64,000 bases of DNA, from the NCBI GenBank assembly GCA_017439585.1, contig JAFSIV010000017.1, positions 62,001-126,000 of the forward strand. Direction: 5' to 3'. The number at the start of each line of letters is the position of its first letter. Within the stretch, counting starts at the first letter, position 1. The notes under the pieces are model-generated. The model was not told the origin of the DNA. It did no database searches and saw only the letters and a list, made by a program, of their open reading frames with translations. The position numbers and the translations under genes are program-made. This document shows positions 43,711 to 52,276 of this stretch, one piece after another. Source of the stretch: Clostridia bacterium. Its GTDB lineage: Bacteria > Bacillota > Clostridia > Oscillospirales > Acutalibacteraceae.

Positions 43711-44579
43711 TAAAGTGTTTTAGCCAATTCCTTTATATATTCTTTAAGCTCGTCTTTGGTTTCGGGATGATTTAAGCCAACCTCAATATTAGCTTTTAAA
43801 ATCCCGAATTTGTTACCCATATCATAGCGTGTACCGCTGAAATCTATACCTATCATACCTTCACTGATAGCTATTTCTTTCATTGCATCGGTAAGTTGAA
43901 GCTCGCCGCCAACACCAAACGGAGTTTTTTCGAGAATATCAAAAATTCCGCTTGATAAAACGCAACGGCCAAGAATTGAATAGTTTGAAAACTTTTTATC
44001 CAGCGAGGGTTTTTCTATCATATCGGTGATATTAAAGGTTTTATCATTTATAGGCTCGATTTTCATAGAACTGTATTTCTTGATAAGCTCGTCAGAAACC
44101 TCTTTAATACCAACAACGCTTTTACCGTATTTCTCATAAGCTTCGCAAAGCTCGGAAATAGCAGGGATTTCACCTATTATAACATCGTCCCCATAAAGCA
44201 CGGCAAAAGGCTCATCTCCAACAAAGCTTTTTGCTCTAAGCACTGCATCACCTAAACCTTTGGTTTCTTTTTGGCGAATATAATAAATATTTGCAAGGTT
44301 TGCAATGCTTTTAAGAGTTTCAAGCTCCTTCATTTTGCCTCTTTTTTCAAGCATTTCTTCAATTTCAATAGAATGGTCGAAATGGTCTTCAATAACGCCT
44401 TTTCCGCGATTGGTTATTATTAAAATGTCAGTTATTCCTGCTTTAACCGCTTCTTCAACTATGTATTGAATAGCGGGTTTATCAACGATAGGAAGCATTT
44501 CCTTTGGCATTGCTTTGGTTGCGGGTAAAACTCTGGTACCCAAACCTGCGGCAGGTATTATAGCTTTTTTTATTCTCAT
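43710..44579 (-). CDS. galU: UTP-glucose-1-phosphate uridylyltransferase
   Basis: A 289-residue nucleotidyltransferase that makes UDP-glucose for cell-envelope glycans. Nucleotide-binding motif KKAIIPAAGLGTRVLPATKA, PKEMLPIVDKPAIQYIVEEA, and catalytic FAVLYGDDVIIGE and GVGGELQLTDAM segments are present. Start follows CGAGGAAATTTTT. It lies 13 bases after the RING/DUF2628 gene, in a NUDIX-RING-galU-HAD operon. Confidence 0.96.
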   Translation of the reverse strand: MRIKKAIIPAAGLGTRVLPATKAMPKEMLPIVDKPAIQYIVEEAVKAGITDILIITNRGKGVIEDHFDHSIEIEEMLEKRGKMKELETLKSIANLANIYYIRQKETKGLGDAVLRAKSFVGDEPFAVLYGDDVIIGEIPAISELCEAYEKYGKSVVGIKEVSDELIKKYSSMKIEPINDKTFNITDMIEKPSLDKKFSNYSILGRCVLSSGIFDILEKTPFGVGGELQLTDAMKEIAISEGMIGIDFSGTRYDMGNKFGILKANIEVGLNHPETKDELKEYIKELAKTL

Positions 44580-44592
44580 AAAAATTTCCTCG

Positions 44593-45522
44593 TTAAATTA
44601 ATGATAAAATTATTTGCGGAAGATAGTTTATCGCGAAAAAGCTTAGCATAAAGGCTAAGAAGCTTATTCCGCCTTTTTTGCGAAAGGCTTCATTTATTTC
44701 GGTTTTACTTGAATTGCTTTTGATTTGACTTATAGTGTTTATAGTATAATTTCTATACCATCTGTCTCCAAACAAACCGCAAACAAGTCTCACCGAAAAC
44801 TGAATTGCTATACCTATATATGATGCAAGAATAGCGAGAGGACTTATTTTAGGGATAATTTCTATCATTAATTGCATCATTTCGAAATAATTTTCCGAAT
44901 CTAAAACGCCAAGATTGAATAAATTTAGGGTTAAAGGATAGCTAAGCAATGGGCATACGATTAATAAAACCGTAGCAAGAATAGCGCCCTTATACATTTT
45001 TCTTGAAAATAACCAGTTTGCAGGAAAGAAAAATCCCATCCAGTTCCAAGAAATTTTTTTGTTTTTGGCAAATTTAGGGATATATCTATGGGGATTTGAA
45101 AGAACAAATCTTGCAGCCTCCGAGGCAGTAACGCCATTACCTAAATCTTTATTGGGGTCAATTCCGCCAAACGGGTCATAAAATCCACCTGCCATTTGAA
45201 TATGAGATAGATTAGGGGAGTTGCATTCCGGACATTTAGGTTCTTTAATAGGGTAGGTCTCGCCACAAACTTTGCAACGGTATTCAATTTCTTTATTATT
45301 GTTTTCTGTGTCTTTCTTTTTTTCTGCTTCGGCAGATACAATCTCTTGTTTTGAATATTCGTTTTCGGTCCCGTGAAGCGTTTCTAACGCGCAATGACCT
45401 ATTTGGTTATAACATTCTCTGTGGTGGGGAGCACCGCAAACGGGGCAGTAAACAATATCGTCCTCTTCAAAGAGATAAGCTTTACAGTGAGCACAAGAAA
45501 GTCCCTTTGTGTTTAAACTCAT
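44593..45522 (-). CDS. Zinc-finger membrane protein: prokaryotic RING plus DUF2628
   Basis: A 309-residue protein. At the N terminus (about residues 9-46) a RING-like zinc domain reads CAHCKAYLFEEDDIVYCPVC, then a HHRECY histidine/cysteine pair. A linker with a second zinc ribbon follows (YRCKVCGETYP, CPECNSPNL, about 80-105), then a WNWMGFFFPANWLFSRKMYK motif and four hydrophobic segments of the DUF2628 type. Prokaryotic RING domains are proposed to act in protein-interaction or ubiquitin-like roles, but no activity is shown here. It is between a NUDIX gene (4-base overlap) and galU. Confidence 0.8.
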   Translation of the reverse strand: MSLNTKGLSCAHCKAYLFEEDDIVYCPVCGAPHHRECYNQIGHCALETLHGTENEYSKQEIVSAEAEKKKDTENNNKEIEYRCKVCGETYPIKEPKCPECNSPNLSHIQMAGGFYDPFGGIDPNKDLGNGVTASEAARFVLSNPHRYIPKFAKNKKISWNWMGFFFPANWLFSRKMYKGAILATVLLIVCPLLSYPLTLNLFNLGVLDSENYFEMMQLMIEIIPKISPLAILASYIGIAIQFSVRLVCGLFGDRWYRNYTINTISQIKSNSSKTEINEAFRKKGGISFLAFMLSFFAINYLPQIILSLI

Positions 45523-46052
45523 TTTTTATAATACGCTACCTTTCTGTTTTCTTCAATTTTCTCAAAAACTCGTTTAAAGTATTCGTTTCCGTAATTATGG
45601 AAGTTACCTGAGATTATCATTTCTTTAAGCTCGTCTAACGAAACCCATTTAGCTTCGGCAACCTCTGATTCCTGCAAGGTGAGGTTATCAACCGAAATAT
45701 CCGTGCAAATAAGCCAGACATCAAGCAAGGAGTTGCGCCTTTTAATGCGAAAAGCTTTTTTTAAGGTCTTTTTGGTTGAGAAAATACCAAGCTCCTCTGC
45801 AAGCTCTCGCGAGGCCGCTGCAAATGAGTTTTCACCCGAAATTGCCGCACCTCCGGTTGCCGCCCATTCGCCCGGCATTAAAGGTTTTGTTTCCGAGCGG
45901 CGCTGTATTAAAATTTTTCCGTCAGGCGAAAAAATCCAAATATGAACAACAAGATGAAATTCGCCGCTTTTTAAAAACTGCCTGCCTCTAAAAGCGGTTT
46001 TGCCGGTTGGAGTACCGTTTTCATCGAGAATATCCCATTTTTCTGTTATCAT
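45519..46052 (-). CDS. NUDIX hydrolase
   Basis: A 177-residue NUDIX protein with a perfect box GAAISGENSFAAASRELAEE followed by LGI (G-x5-E-x7-REL-x-EE-x-G). The N-terminal pattern (EKWDILDENGTPTGKTAFRG) is that of the isopentenyl-diphosphate-isomerase-like/YfcD subgroup, whose substrates are nucleotide-linked sugars or diphosphates. Its last bases overlap the RING gene by 4, so the genes are coupled. Confidence 0.9.
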   Translation of the reverse strand: MITEKWDILDENGTPTGKTAFRGRQFLKSGEFHLVVHIWIFSPDGKILIQRRSETKPLMPGEWAATGGAAISGENSFAAASRELAEELGIFSTKKTLKKAFRIKRRNSLLDVWLICTDISVDNLTLQESEVAEAKWVSLDELKEMIISGNFHNYGNEYFKRVFEKIEENRKVAYYKK

Positions 46053-46139
46053 TTTTTAATATATGTCTCCAATTTAAAAATATATTCTTTATTATTATAT
46101 CAGTAAATCTAAAAATTTTCAACATTTTATATTTGGGTA

Positions 46140-46168
46140 TTGTAAAAAAAATAGTTTTGTGGTAAACT
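46140..46168 (+). promoter_or_regulatory. Promoter of the SRP RNA-dnaX operon
   Basis: TTGTAA (46140-46145) and TAAACT (46163-46168), spacer 17 bases, about 17 bases before the RNA 5' end. Confidence 0.65.
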
Positions 46169-46184
46169 TATAAAGTAGTGAAAA

Positions 46185-46324
46185 GTGCGTGCCTAAGTGT
46201 GCGAATGAGCGGGTCCTGTGCGACGGGATGCTACGAACCATGTCAGGCGGGGAACCGAGCAGCATTAAGTGGTTTTTCCTGTGCGCCGCAGTCAATCGGT
46301 TCATTCGTACACTCAGGCACGCAA
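46185..46324 (+). ncRNA. ffs: Signal recognition particle RNA
   Basis: About 140 bases forming one long hairpin: the ends GCGTGCCT and AGGCACGC pair, then GCGAATGA with TCATTCG. The conserved SRP54 (Ffh) binding site is seen: ACCATGTCAGGCGGGG, the tetraloop region GGAACC, GAGCAGCATTAAG. It is the classic gene directly upstream of dnaX. The length suggests the short form without the 5' Alu domain. Ends are placed by stem pairing, within a few bases. Confidence 0.93.
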
Positions 46325-46359
46325 TTAATATTTTATCCATAAAAATGGGGTGAAAACTT

Positions 46360-47979
46360 ATGGCTTATCAGGCGCTTTACCGTAAATACAGACCGAGAAC
46401 TTTTTCTGATGTTATAGGTCAAGAGCATATAACCGAAACCCTTAAAAACGAGCTATCCGGCGGTAAAACGGTTCACGCTTATCTTTTTACGGGAACGAGG
46501 GGAACCGGTAAAACCAGTTGTGCTAAGATTTTGGCTAATGCGGTTAACTGTTTAGATAGTAAATCCGGAGACCCTTGCTTAGAATGTGAAAGTTGCAAAG
46601 CGATACTGGAAGGCGATAATACCGATATAGTTGAAATAGACGCGGCATCAAATAACGGTGTTGATAACATAAGAGAACTCAGAGAGCTTATTAATTTCAC
46701 GCCCGCTTCTTCTAAATACAGAGTTTATATTATAGACGAGGTTCATATGCTAAGCTCAGGTGCATTTAATGCCCTTTTGAAGACCTTAGAAGAGCCTCCC
46801 GAGCATGTTATTTTTATATTGGCCACAACCGAGGTGCATAAGCTTCCTGCAACTATTCTTTCGCGTTGCCAAAGGTTTGATTTCAGAAGAATAGATAACG
46901 AAAAGATTTGCGAGAGAATTCAGTTTATAGCCGAAAAAGAAAATTTAACCGTAACTGATGATGCGGCAACCTTAATTGCGGCGGCGGCGGATGGCGGTAT
47001 GCGAGACGCTCTTTCTATTCTTGATTTATGCGCTTCAAACTCTAAGGATATTAACGAGGCTGTTGTTGAAACAGTATGCGCTATGGCAGGTAACGAATAC
47101 CTGCTTGAAATGAGTGAGGCTATAAGAAACAGAGATACCGAACAGGCATTGCTTTTAATAGATAGTCTCCATAATTCTTCGGTAGATATGCAGAGACTTC
47201 TTTCAGGATTAACCGAGCATTACCGAGATTTAATGATAGTTAAAACAATAAAGGGAAATAAGCTTCCGATAGTTTGTTCGGCTAAAAAGCTTGAAATGTT
47301 AAAGGTTCAGGCAAACGAACATACCATTAAGGATATAATGTATTGCTTGTCAGTCCTTCAAGCCTCTTCACCTGCTATGCAAACAGGCAACCGCCGTTGT
47401 GAAATGGAAATGGCGGTAATTAAAATGTGTAACCCCGAGCTTTCGGTTGATATAGCTTCTCTTGAAAAGCGAATAAGCTTGCTCGAAGCAGGTGCTCAGT
47501 CAAGACCTAAATCGGTTTCTGCCGTAAAGCCTAAGGAAGAGGTTATAAAACAATCGGTTTCTGAGATAAAGGCAGAAGAGCCTGAGGAAATTCCTTCCCC
47601 GATTACCGAATACGAGCCACCGGCAGAGCTTCAAATTCAGGAAAAGGAAGAAATTTCAGAAAGTGATGACGGTCAGGTTGAAAGATGGGAGGATATTTTA
47701 AGTCTTGTGAGGGCGGAAAATCCGCTTATATGCGGAGTGCTCGCAGGCTCTAAGGCTTATATCAAGGGCGAATATCTTTTGATAGATGCGCCAAACTCTC
47801 AATTCAGGTCGCTTATAAATACGGGCGACGGAAGACATAAGGACAGTATAAGAAAAGCTGCCGAAAAGGTTCTTGGAAGGGTTTATAAATTAGGACCTTA
47901 CAGTAAAGCGGAGACTATTAGCGATACAGATCCGCTAACGGCACTCGCGGCAAAACTTAAAACACTTGAAATTAATTAA
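46360..47979 (+). CDS. dnaX: DNA polymerase III subunit gamma/tau
   Basis: A 539-residue clamp-loader ATPase. Walker A GTRGTGKTSCAKILANAVNC, zinc cysteines (CLDSKSGDPCLECESC), Walker B DEVHML, arginine-finger region SRCQRFDFRR; residues about 380-539 are the tau-specific part with a Glu/Pro-rich hinge. Start codon follows AATGGGGTGAAAACTT. It is cotranscribed with ybaB, recR and others, and SRP RNA precedes it. Confidence 0.96.
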   Translation: MAYQALYRKYRPRTFSDVIGQEHITETLKNELSGGKTVHAYLFTGTRGTGKTSCAKILANAVNCLDSKSGDPCLECESCKAILEGDNTDIVEIDAASNNGVDNIRELRELINFTPASSKYRVYIIDEVHMLSSGAFNALLKTLEEPPEHVIFILATTEVHKLPATILSRCQRFDFRRIDNEKICERIQFIAEKENLTVTDDAATLIAAAADGGMRDALSILDLCASNSKDINEAVVETVCAMAGNEYLLEMSEAIRNRDTEQALLLIDSLHNSSVDMQRLLSGLTEHYRDLMIVKTIKGNKLPIVCSAKKLEMLKVQANEHTIKDIMYCLSVLQASSPAMQTGNRRCEMEMAVIKMCNPELSVDIASLEKRISLLEAGAQSRPKSVSAVKPKEEVIKQSVSEIKAEEPEEIPSPITEYEPPAELQIQEKEEISESDDGQVERWEDILSLVRAENPLICGVLAGSKAYIKGEYLLIDAPNSQFRSLINTGDGRHKDSIRKAAEKVLGRVYKLGPYSKAETISDTDPLTALAAKLKTLEIN

Positions 47980-47991
47980 GGAGAATATAAA

Positions 47992-48333
47992 ATGAAAGTT
48001 AGAATACCTAATTCCGGTGGTCCGGGCAATATGAATCAAATGTTAAAGCAGGCTCAAAAAATGCAAGAGGATATGGCTAATTTACAGGCCGACCTTGAAG
48101 AACGCGAATATACAGCAACCTCAGGTGGCGGTATGATAGAGGTTACTGTTGACGGTAAGCATTTAATCAAGAATATTAAAATTAAACCCGATGCGGTTGA
48201 CCCCGAAGACCCGGAGATGTTAGAGGACTTGATTACGGTTGCGGTTAATGAGGCTATTACTAATGCTATTAAGACCTCAGAGGAAGAAATGTCTGCTATA
48301 ACCGGCGGACTTAATATGCCAGGATTGTTTTAA
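47992..48333 (+). CDS. ybaB: YbaB/EbfC nucleoid-associated protein
   Basis: A 113-residue DNA-binding protein: MNQMLKQAQKMQEDMANLQ (family start), VDPEDPEMLEDLITVAVNEA. It coats DNA and sits between dnaX and recR in most bacteria, exactly as here (12 bases after dnaX, 3 before recR). Confidence 0.96.
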   Translation: MKVRIPNSGGPGNMNQMLKQAQKMQEDMANLQADLEEREYTATSGGGMIEVTVDGKHLIKNIKIKPDAVDPEDPEMLEDLITVAVNEAITNAIKTSEEEMSAITGGLNMPGLF

Positions 48334-48336
48334 GCC

Positions 48337-48936
48337 ATGAACAATAATATTGTACCCCTAACCGAGCTTATTTCTCAGTTTGAGCGTTTGCCGGGTATCG
48401 GCAGAAAAACAGCTCAGCGTTTGGCTTATAATATTTTAGAGCAACCGCCCGAAAGAGCGGAGAAGTTTGCTGAGGCGCTTGTTAATGCTCGCAGAAAAAT
48501 TCATTTTTGCAAGGTTTGTCAAGCCTTTACCGATATGGAAACCTGCGGTATTTGTTCTGATAGCGCGCGAGACCGTTCGGTTATTTGCGTTGTTGCAGAG
48601 CCGAAGGATGTTATGGCATTTGAAAGAACAAGGGAGTATAGCGGAGTTTACCATGTGCTTCATGGGGTTATTTCGCCTCTTGATAATATCGGTCCCGACC
48701 AGCTTAAAATAAAAGAGCTTATGGCAAGGCTTTCAAGCGGTGAGGTTTCAGAGCTTATAATGGCAACCAATCCAACCGTTGAGGGCGAAGCTACCGCTAG
48801 TTATATTTCCCGACTGGTTAAGCCTATGGGAATTAAAGTAACCCGCCTGGCTTACGGTATACCGGTTGGAAGCGATCTTGAATATGCCGATGAATATACA
48901 TTGGCAAGAGCATTAGAAGGCAGAAATGAGATTTAA
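48337..48936 (+). CDS. recR: Recombination protein RecR
   Basis: A 199-residue RecFOR mediator protein. Helix-hairpin-helix [14 protein letters not shown], zinc finger [18 protein letters not shown], Toprim motifs CVVAEPKDV and [13 protein letters not shown] are all present. Full length. Operon position 3-4 bases from each neighbour. Confidence 0.97.
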   Translation: MNNNIVPLTELISQFERLPGIGRKTAQRLAYNILEQPPERAEKFAEALVNARRKIHFCKVCQAFTDMETCGICSDSARDRSVICVVAEPKDVMAFERTREYSGVYHVLHGVISPLDNIGPDQLKIKELMARLSSGEVSELIMATNPTVEGEATASYISRLVKPMGIKVTRLAYGIPVGSDLEYADEYTLARALEGRNEI

Positions 48937-48939
48937 GTT

Positions 48940-49158
48940 ATGACACAGGAAAAGATAGACAGAATAAATGAACTCGCCCGAAAGAAAAAAGAAGTAGGAT
49001 TGACCGAAGCAGAACTTGAAGAACAAAGTGTTTTAAGAAGAGAATATATTGATGGCTTTAAGCGAAGCCTTGTTTCTCAGCTTGAAAACACCTATATTGT
49101 TGAGCCTGACGGTACTAAACGAAAGGTAACTCAAAAAGATGAAAATACTTCTAACTGA
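48940..49158 (+). CDS. DUF896 family protein (YnzC-like)
   Basis: A 72-residue helical protein, MTQEKIDRINELARKKKEVG then TEAELEEQ, typical of the DUF896 family. B. subtilis YnzC is encoded in a LexA-regulated operon with yneA and yneB; here the gene follows recR by 3 bases, and no LexA box was seen upstream in this operon. Ends by overlapping the dehydrogenase ATG by 20 bases. Confidence 0.9.
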   Translation: MTQEKIDRINELARKKKEVGLTEAELEEQSVLRREYIDGFKRSLVSQLENTYIVEPDGTKRKVTQKDENTSN

Positions 49159-50092
49159 AGCTGCCGCATTGGTTTATAAAAATGATGTTTCACTTGATTT
49201 ATTTCATAACCTAGGAGAATTTTTAAGGTTTGAAAATATATCAAGAGAAGAACTTTTAAATCAGGTTAAGGATACTGATGTTATACTTTGCAATAAGGTT
49301 TTAATTGATGCCGAGGTTATGGATAAAGCACCTCGGCTTAAATATATTGGCACCTGTGCTACGGGTTACAATAATGTTGATATCATAGAGGCTAAAAAGA
49401 GAGGAATAACCGTTTGTAATGTTAGCGGTTATTCAACCAATGCTGTTTGCCAGCAGGTTATGGCTTATATTTTAATGCATTATACTAAAACCGCCGAGTA
49501 TAATTCTTTCGTTAAAGAGGGCGGTTGGAAAAACTCGCCTATATTTGCGGCTTTAAATTTTGATGCGGATGAAATTTATGGTAAAACCTTAGGAATTATA
49601 GGTTTTGGAAATATAGGTAAAGCGGTTAAAAAAGCGGCTGAGGGTTTAGGTTTGAATGTCATAGTGTATACAAGAACACCAAAGCCTTATGAAAATACGG
49701 TTTTTGTTTCATTTGATGAACTTTTGCAAAAAAGCGATATTGTAACCGTTCATTGTCCTTTAACCGAGCAAACCGCCGATTTAATGAACGAGAAAGCATT
49801 TTCAAAAATGAAAGACGGTGCTTTTTTCATAAACACCTCTCGCGGCGGCGTTGTGGACGAAGTGGCTTTAAAAAATGCACTTGTAACAGGTAAACTGTCG
49901 GGCGCGGCGGTTGATGTTTTAAAAATGGAGCCTATGGATAAGGCTAGCGACCTAGAAAAAACAGAAAATCTTACTATAACACCCCATATCGCTTGGGCAC
50001 CTAAAACAACGAGGGTGCGTTTGGTAAAACAAGTTTATGAAATTTTAGAAAAATTTTTAAACGGAGAAGAAGTTAATAATTTAGCAAAATAA
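49139..50092 (+). CDS. D-2-hydroxyacid dehydrogenase
   Basis: A 317-residue NAD-dependent dehydrogenase of the D-isomer family. The Rossmann site is LGIIGFGNIGKAVKKAA; the active-site residues are in NTSRGGVVDEVAL (Arg), the MEPMDKAS segment (Glu), and TPHIAWA (His). It resembles glycerate dehydrogenase/hydroxypyruvate reductase, but substrate is not fixed. ATG overlaps the DUF896 gene. Confidence 0.88.
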   Translation: MKILLTEAAALVYKNDVSLDLFHNLGEFLRFENISREELLNQVKDTDVILCNKVLIDAEVMDKAPRLKYIGTCATGYNNVDIIEAKKRGITVCNVSGYSTNAVCQQVMAYILMHYTKTAEYNSFVKEGGWKNSPIFAALNFDADEIYGKTLGIIGFGNIGKAVKKAAEGLGLNVIVYTRTPKPYENTVFVSFDELLQKSDIVTVHCPLTEQTADLMNEKAFSKMKDGAFFINTSRGGVVDEVALKNALVTGKLSGAAVDVLKMEPMDKASDLEKTENLTITPHIAWAPKTTRVRLVKQVYEILEKFLNGEEVNNLAK

Positions 50093-50107
50093 AAAGGAGG
50101 GAAGACT

Positions 50108-51631
50108 GTGTTTTCAAGAGTTAAAGGTATCGGTCTTTTCGGAATAGATTCTTATATGATAGAAATTGAAGCGGATGTTTCGGGTGGACTTCCTGCATTT
50201 GATATAGTTGGTCTTCCCGATACTGCCGTTAAAGAATCGCGAGACCGCGTTCGTTCGGCAATAAAAAACTGCGGATATAAATTTCCTATCGGCAGAATAA
50301 CCGTAAATTTAGCCCCTGCCGACCGCAAAAAAGAGGGCTCGGTTTATGATTTACCTGTTTTGCTTGCGATTTTAAAGGCATCAGGTCAGTTAAAAGCTGA
50401 GTTTGAGGACAGTATTATTATCGGCGAGGTAGCGCTTGACGGTAAAATCAGAAGTGTAAACGGAGTTTTGGCAATAACGATTACCGCCCGCCAAAATGGA
50501 ATAAAAAATATATTTGTTCCAAAGGAAAATGAGTCTGAGGCGGCGGTTATTGAGGGTATAAATGTTTATGGGGTTGAAACCTTGCCTGAGCTTTTAGAAC
50601 ATTTAAAAGGCGAAAAATTAATCGAAAAAGCAGAAAAGATTGAGATTTCCTCTAAAAACCTTGTAAATATCCCTGATTTTAGCGATGTTAAGGGTCAGAT
50701 TGCGGCTAAAAAGGCCTTAGAGGTTGCCGCCGCAGGAGGTCATAATATTTTGCTTATAGGTCCTCCTGGCTCAGGAAAAAGTATGCTTGCAAAAAGGCTT
50801 CCCGGTATTTTGCCTGAAATGACCTTTGATGAGTCGATTGAAACAACTAAAATACATTCGGTTGCAGGAAATTTAAATAAAAATAATCCATTTATAACCG
50901 AAAGACCGTTCCGCTCACCTCACCATACCATATCGGTTGCAGGTGTTGCAGGCGGAGGAACTGTGCCAAAACCGGGTGAAATTTCCTTAGCGCATAACGG
51001 AGTTTTGTTTTTAGACGAGCTTCCTGAATTCAAAAGGGATGTTATGGAGGCATTGCGTCAACCCTTGGAGGACGGAAAGGTTACCATTTCGCGTGTTGCA
51101 GGCTCGCTTACATATCCTAGCTCAATTATGATGGTTGCGGCTATGAACCCTTGTCCTTGCGGATTTTTCGGTCATCCAACAAAGGAATGTACCTGTTCTC
51201 AAAATGCGGTTCATAAATATTTAAATCGCATTTCAGGACCAATGCTGGACCGCTTGGATTTGCATGTTGAGGTGCCGCCTGTGGATTATAAATCTTTAAG
51301 CGGCGATATGAAGGAAGAAAGCTCTGCGGTTATCAGAGAAAGGGTAAACAAAGCCAGAAAAATTCAAACCGAGCGATATAAGGGAACAGGTATTACTTGT
51401 AATGCAAGGCTAACCCCTGCGCTTCTTAAAAAATACTGTGTTATGACCGAGGAGGCAGAAAAGTATTTAGGTTTATCTTTTGATAGACTCGGAATGTCTG
51501 CAAGAGCTTATGATAGGATTTTAAAGGTGGCAAGAACGGTTGCCGACCTTGCAGGCAGTGAAATAATTGAAAAAGAGCATATTTTCACCGCAATTTCATT
51601 CAGAAGCTTAGACAGGAAATATTGGAATTAA
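50108..51631 (+). CDS. comM: ComM/YifB-type Mg-chelatase-like AAA+ ATPase
   Basis: A 507-residue protein: N-terminal Lon-protease-like ChlI domain (DVSGGLPAFDIVGLPDTAVKE), central AAA+ with Walker A GPPGSGKSMLAKRLPGILP and Walker B LFLDELPEF, C-terminal Mg-chelatase C domain (SARAYDRILKVARTVADL). ComM in other bacteria is a helicase promoting branch migration in natural transformation. Start is GTG 50108 after AAGGAGGGAAGACT. It closes the operon, ending at a terminator. Confidence 0.93.
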   Translation: MFSRVKGIGLFGIDSYMIEIEADVSGGLPAFDIVGLPDTAVKESRDRVRSAIKNCGYKFPIGRITVNLAPADRKKEGSVYDLPVLLAILKASGQLKAEFEDSIIIGEVALDGKIRSVNGVLAITITARQNGIKNIFVPKENESEAAVIEGINVYGVETLPELLEHLKGEKLIEKAEKIEISSKNLVNIPDFSDVKGQIAAKKALEVAAAGGHNILLIGPPGSGKSMLAKRLPGILPEMTFDESIETTKIHSVAGNLNKNNPFITERPFRSPHHTISVAGVAGGGTVPKPGEISLAHNGVLFLDELPEFKRDVMEALRQPLEDGKVTISRVAGSLTYPSSIMMVAAMNPCPCGFFGHPTKECTCSQNAVHKYLNRISGPMLDRLDLHVEVPPVDYKSLSGDMKEESSAVIRERVNKARKIQTERYKGTGITCNARLTPALLKKYCVMTEEAEKYLGLSFDRLGMSARAYDRILKVARTVADLAGSEIIEKEHIFTAISFRSLDRKYWN

Positions 51632-51632
51632 A

Positions 51633-51661
51633 TAAAGCGTGAGTTTTAAACTCACGCTTTA
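51633..51661. terminator. comM terminator
   Basis: A near perfect palindrome AAAGCGTGAGTTT/AAACTCACGCTTT followed by AATTTTT, directly after the comM stop. A further 100 bases to the next gene hold no clear feature. Confidence 0.9.
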
Positions 51662-51769
51662 ATTTTTAAGGAAAACACGCGATAGTTGAATGAGTTCTAT
51701 AAAGATTAACCGATGAACGATTTCCGGATGATTATAATATAAATAAAATTAAAGATTTTATATTGTCGC

Positions 51770-52267
51770 TCATGCCACGACAAGCACTTTTTCGATTTTG
51801 CCGATTATCATATAATGAAAATCGTTTTCTTTATAGCAGTCGAGCGGTGTTTTATCTATAAAACACTCCTTTTTCATAACGTCAACATACTGTTTTTTGC
51901 ATATAATAACAAGTCTAGCTTCATCGAAATATACTGTATCATCGCTAAAAACAGGGGTTAAGCCTGTAAGAGCGGTTTTATCAACATTTCTGCCTGATTT
52001 GCTTCCGCAAACCGAATGGATATCCTTTCTGTCTCCATAAAAGCTAAGGGTAAAATATTCATTTTGGTTTACATAATCCATAGTGTATCTTTGCGGACGG
52101 ATAAGTGCCATAACACTGTCATTGCCCCAAACCTCGCCTGCAAAGCCCCAAGAAGCAGTCATCATATTATAGCCCCGCTCATTTCCGGCAGAAATAAGCA
52201 TCCATTCGTCTGCTATCGCTTTAATAAGATTGCCTTCGATTTCCTTTGCACTAATTTCCTTAAACAT
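51770..52267 (-). CDS. Flavin reductase-like domain protein
   Basis: A 165-residue FMN-binding split-barrel protein (flavin reductase-like): start MFKEISAKEIEGNLIKAI, FMN-binding GNERGYNMMTASWGF, and FTLSFYGDRKDIHSVCGSKSGR. Members reduce flavins or act as small flavoproteins. Position just after recG (9 bases) suggests cotranscription. Confidence 0.85.
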   Translation of the reverse strand: MFKEISAKEIEGNLIKAIADEWMLISAGNERGYNMMTASWGFAGEVWGNDSVMALIRPQRYTMDYVNQNEYFTLSFYGDRKDIHSVCGSKSGRNVDKTALTGLTPVFSDDTVYFDEARLVIICKKQYVDVMKKECFIDKTPLDCYKENDFHYMIIGKIEKVLVVA

Positions 52268-52276
52268 ATTATCACC

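Noticed and set aside
46119..46340. 73-codon minus-strand frame over the SRP RNA
   Set aside because: The sequence is fully explained as SRP RNA structure.
48940..49158. LexA control of the DUF896 gene, as for ynzC in Bacillus
   Set aside because: It is inside a tight recR operon and no CGAAC-N4-GTTCG was seen upstream.
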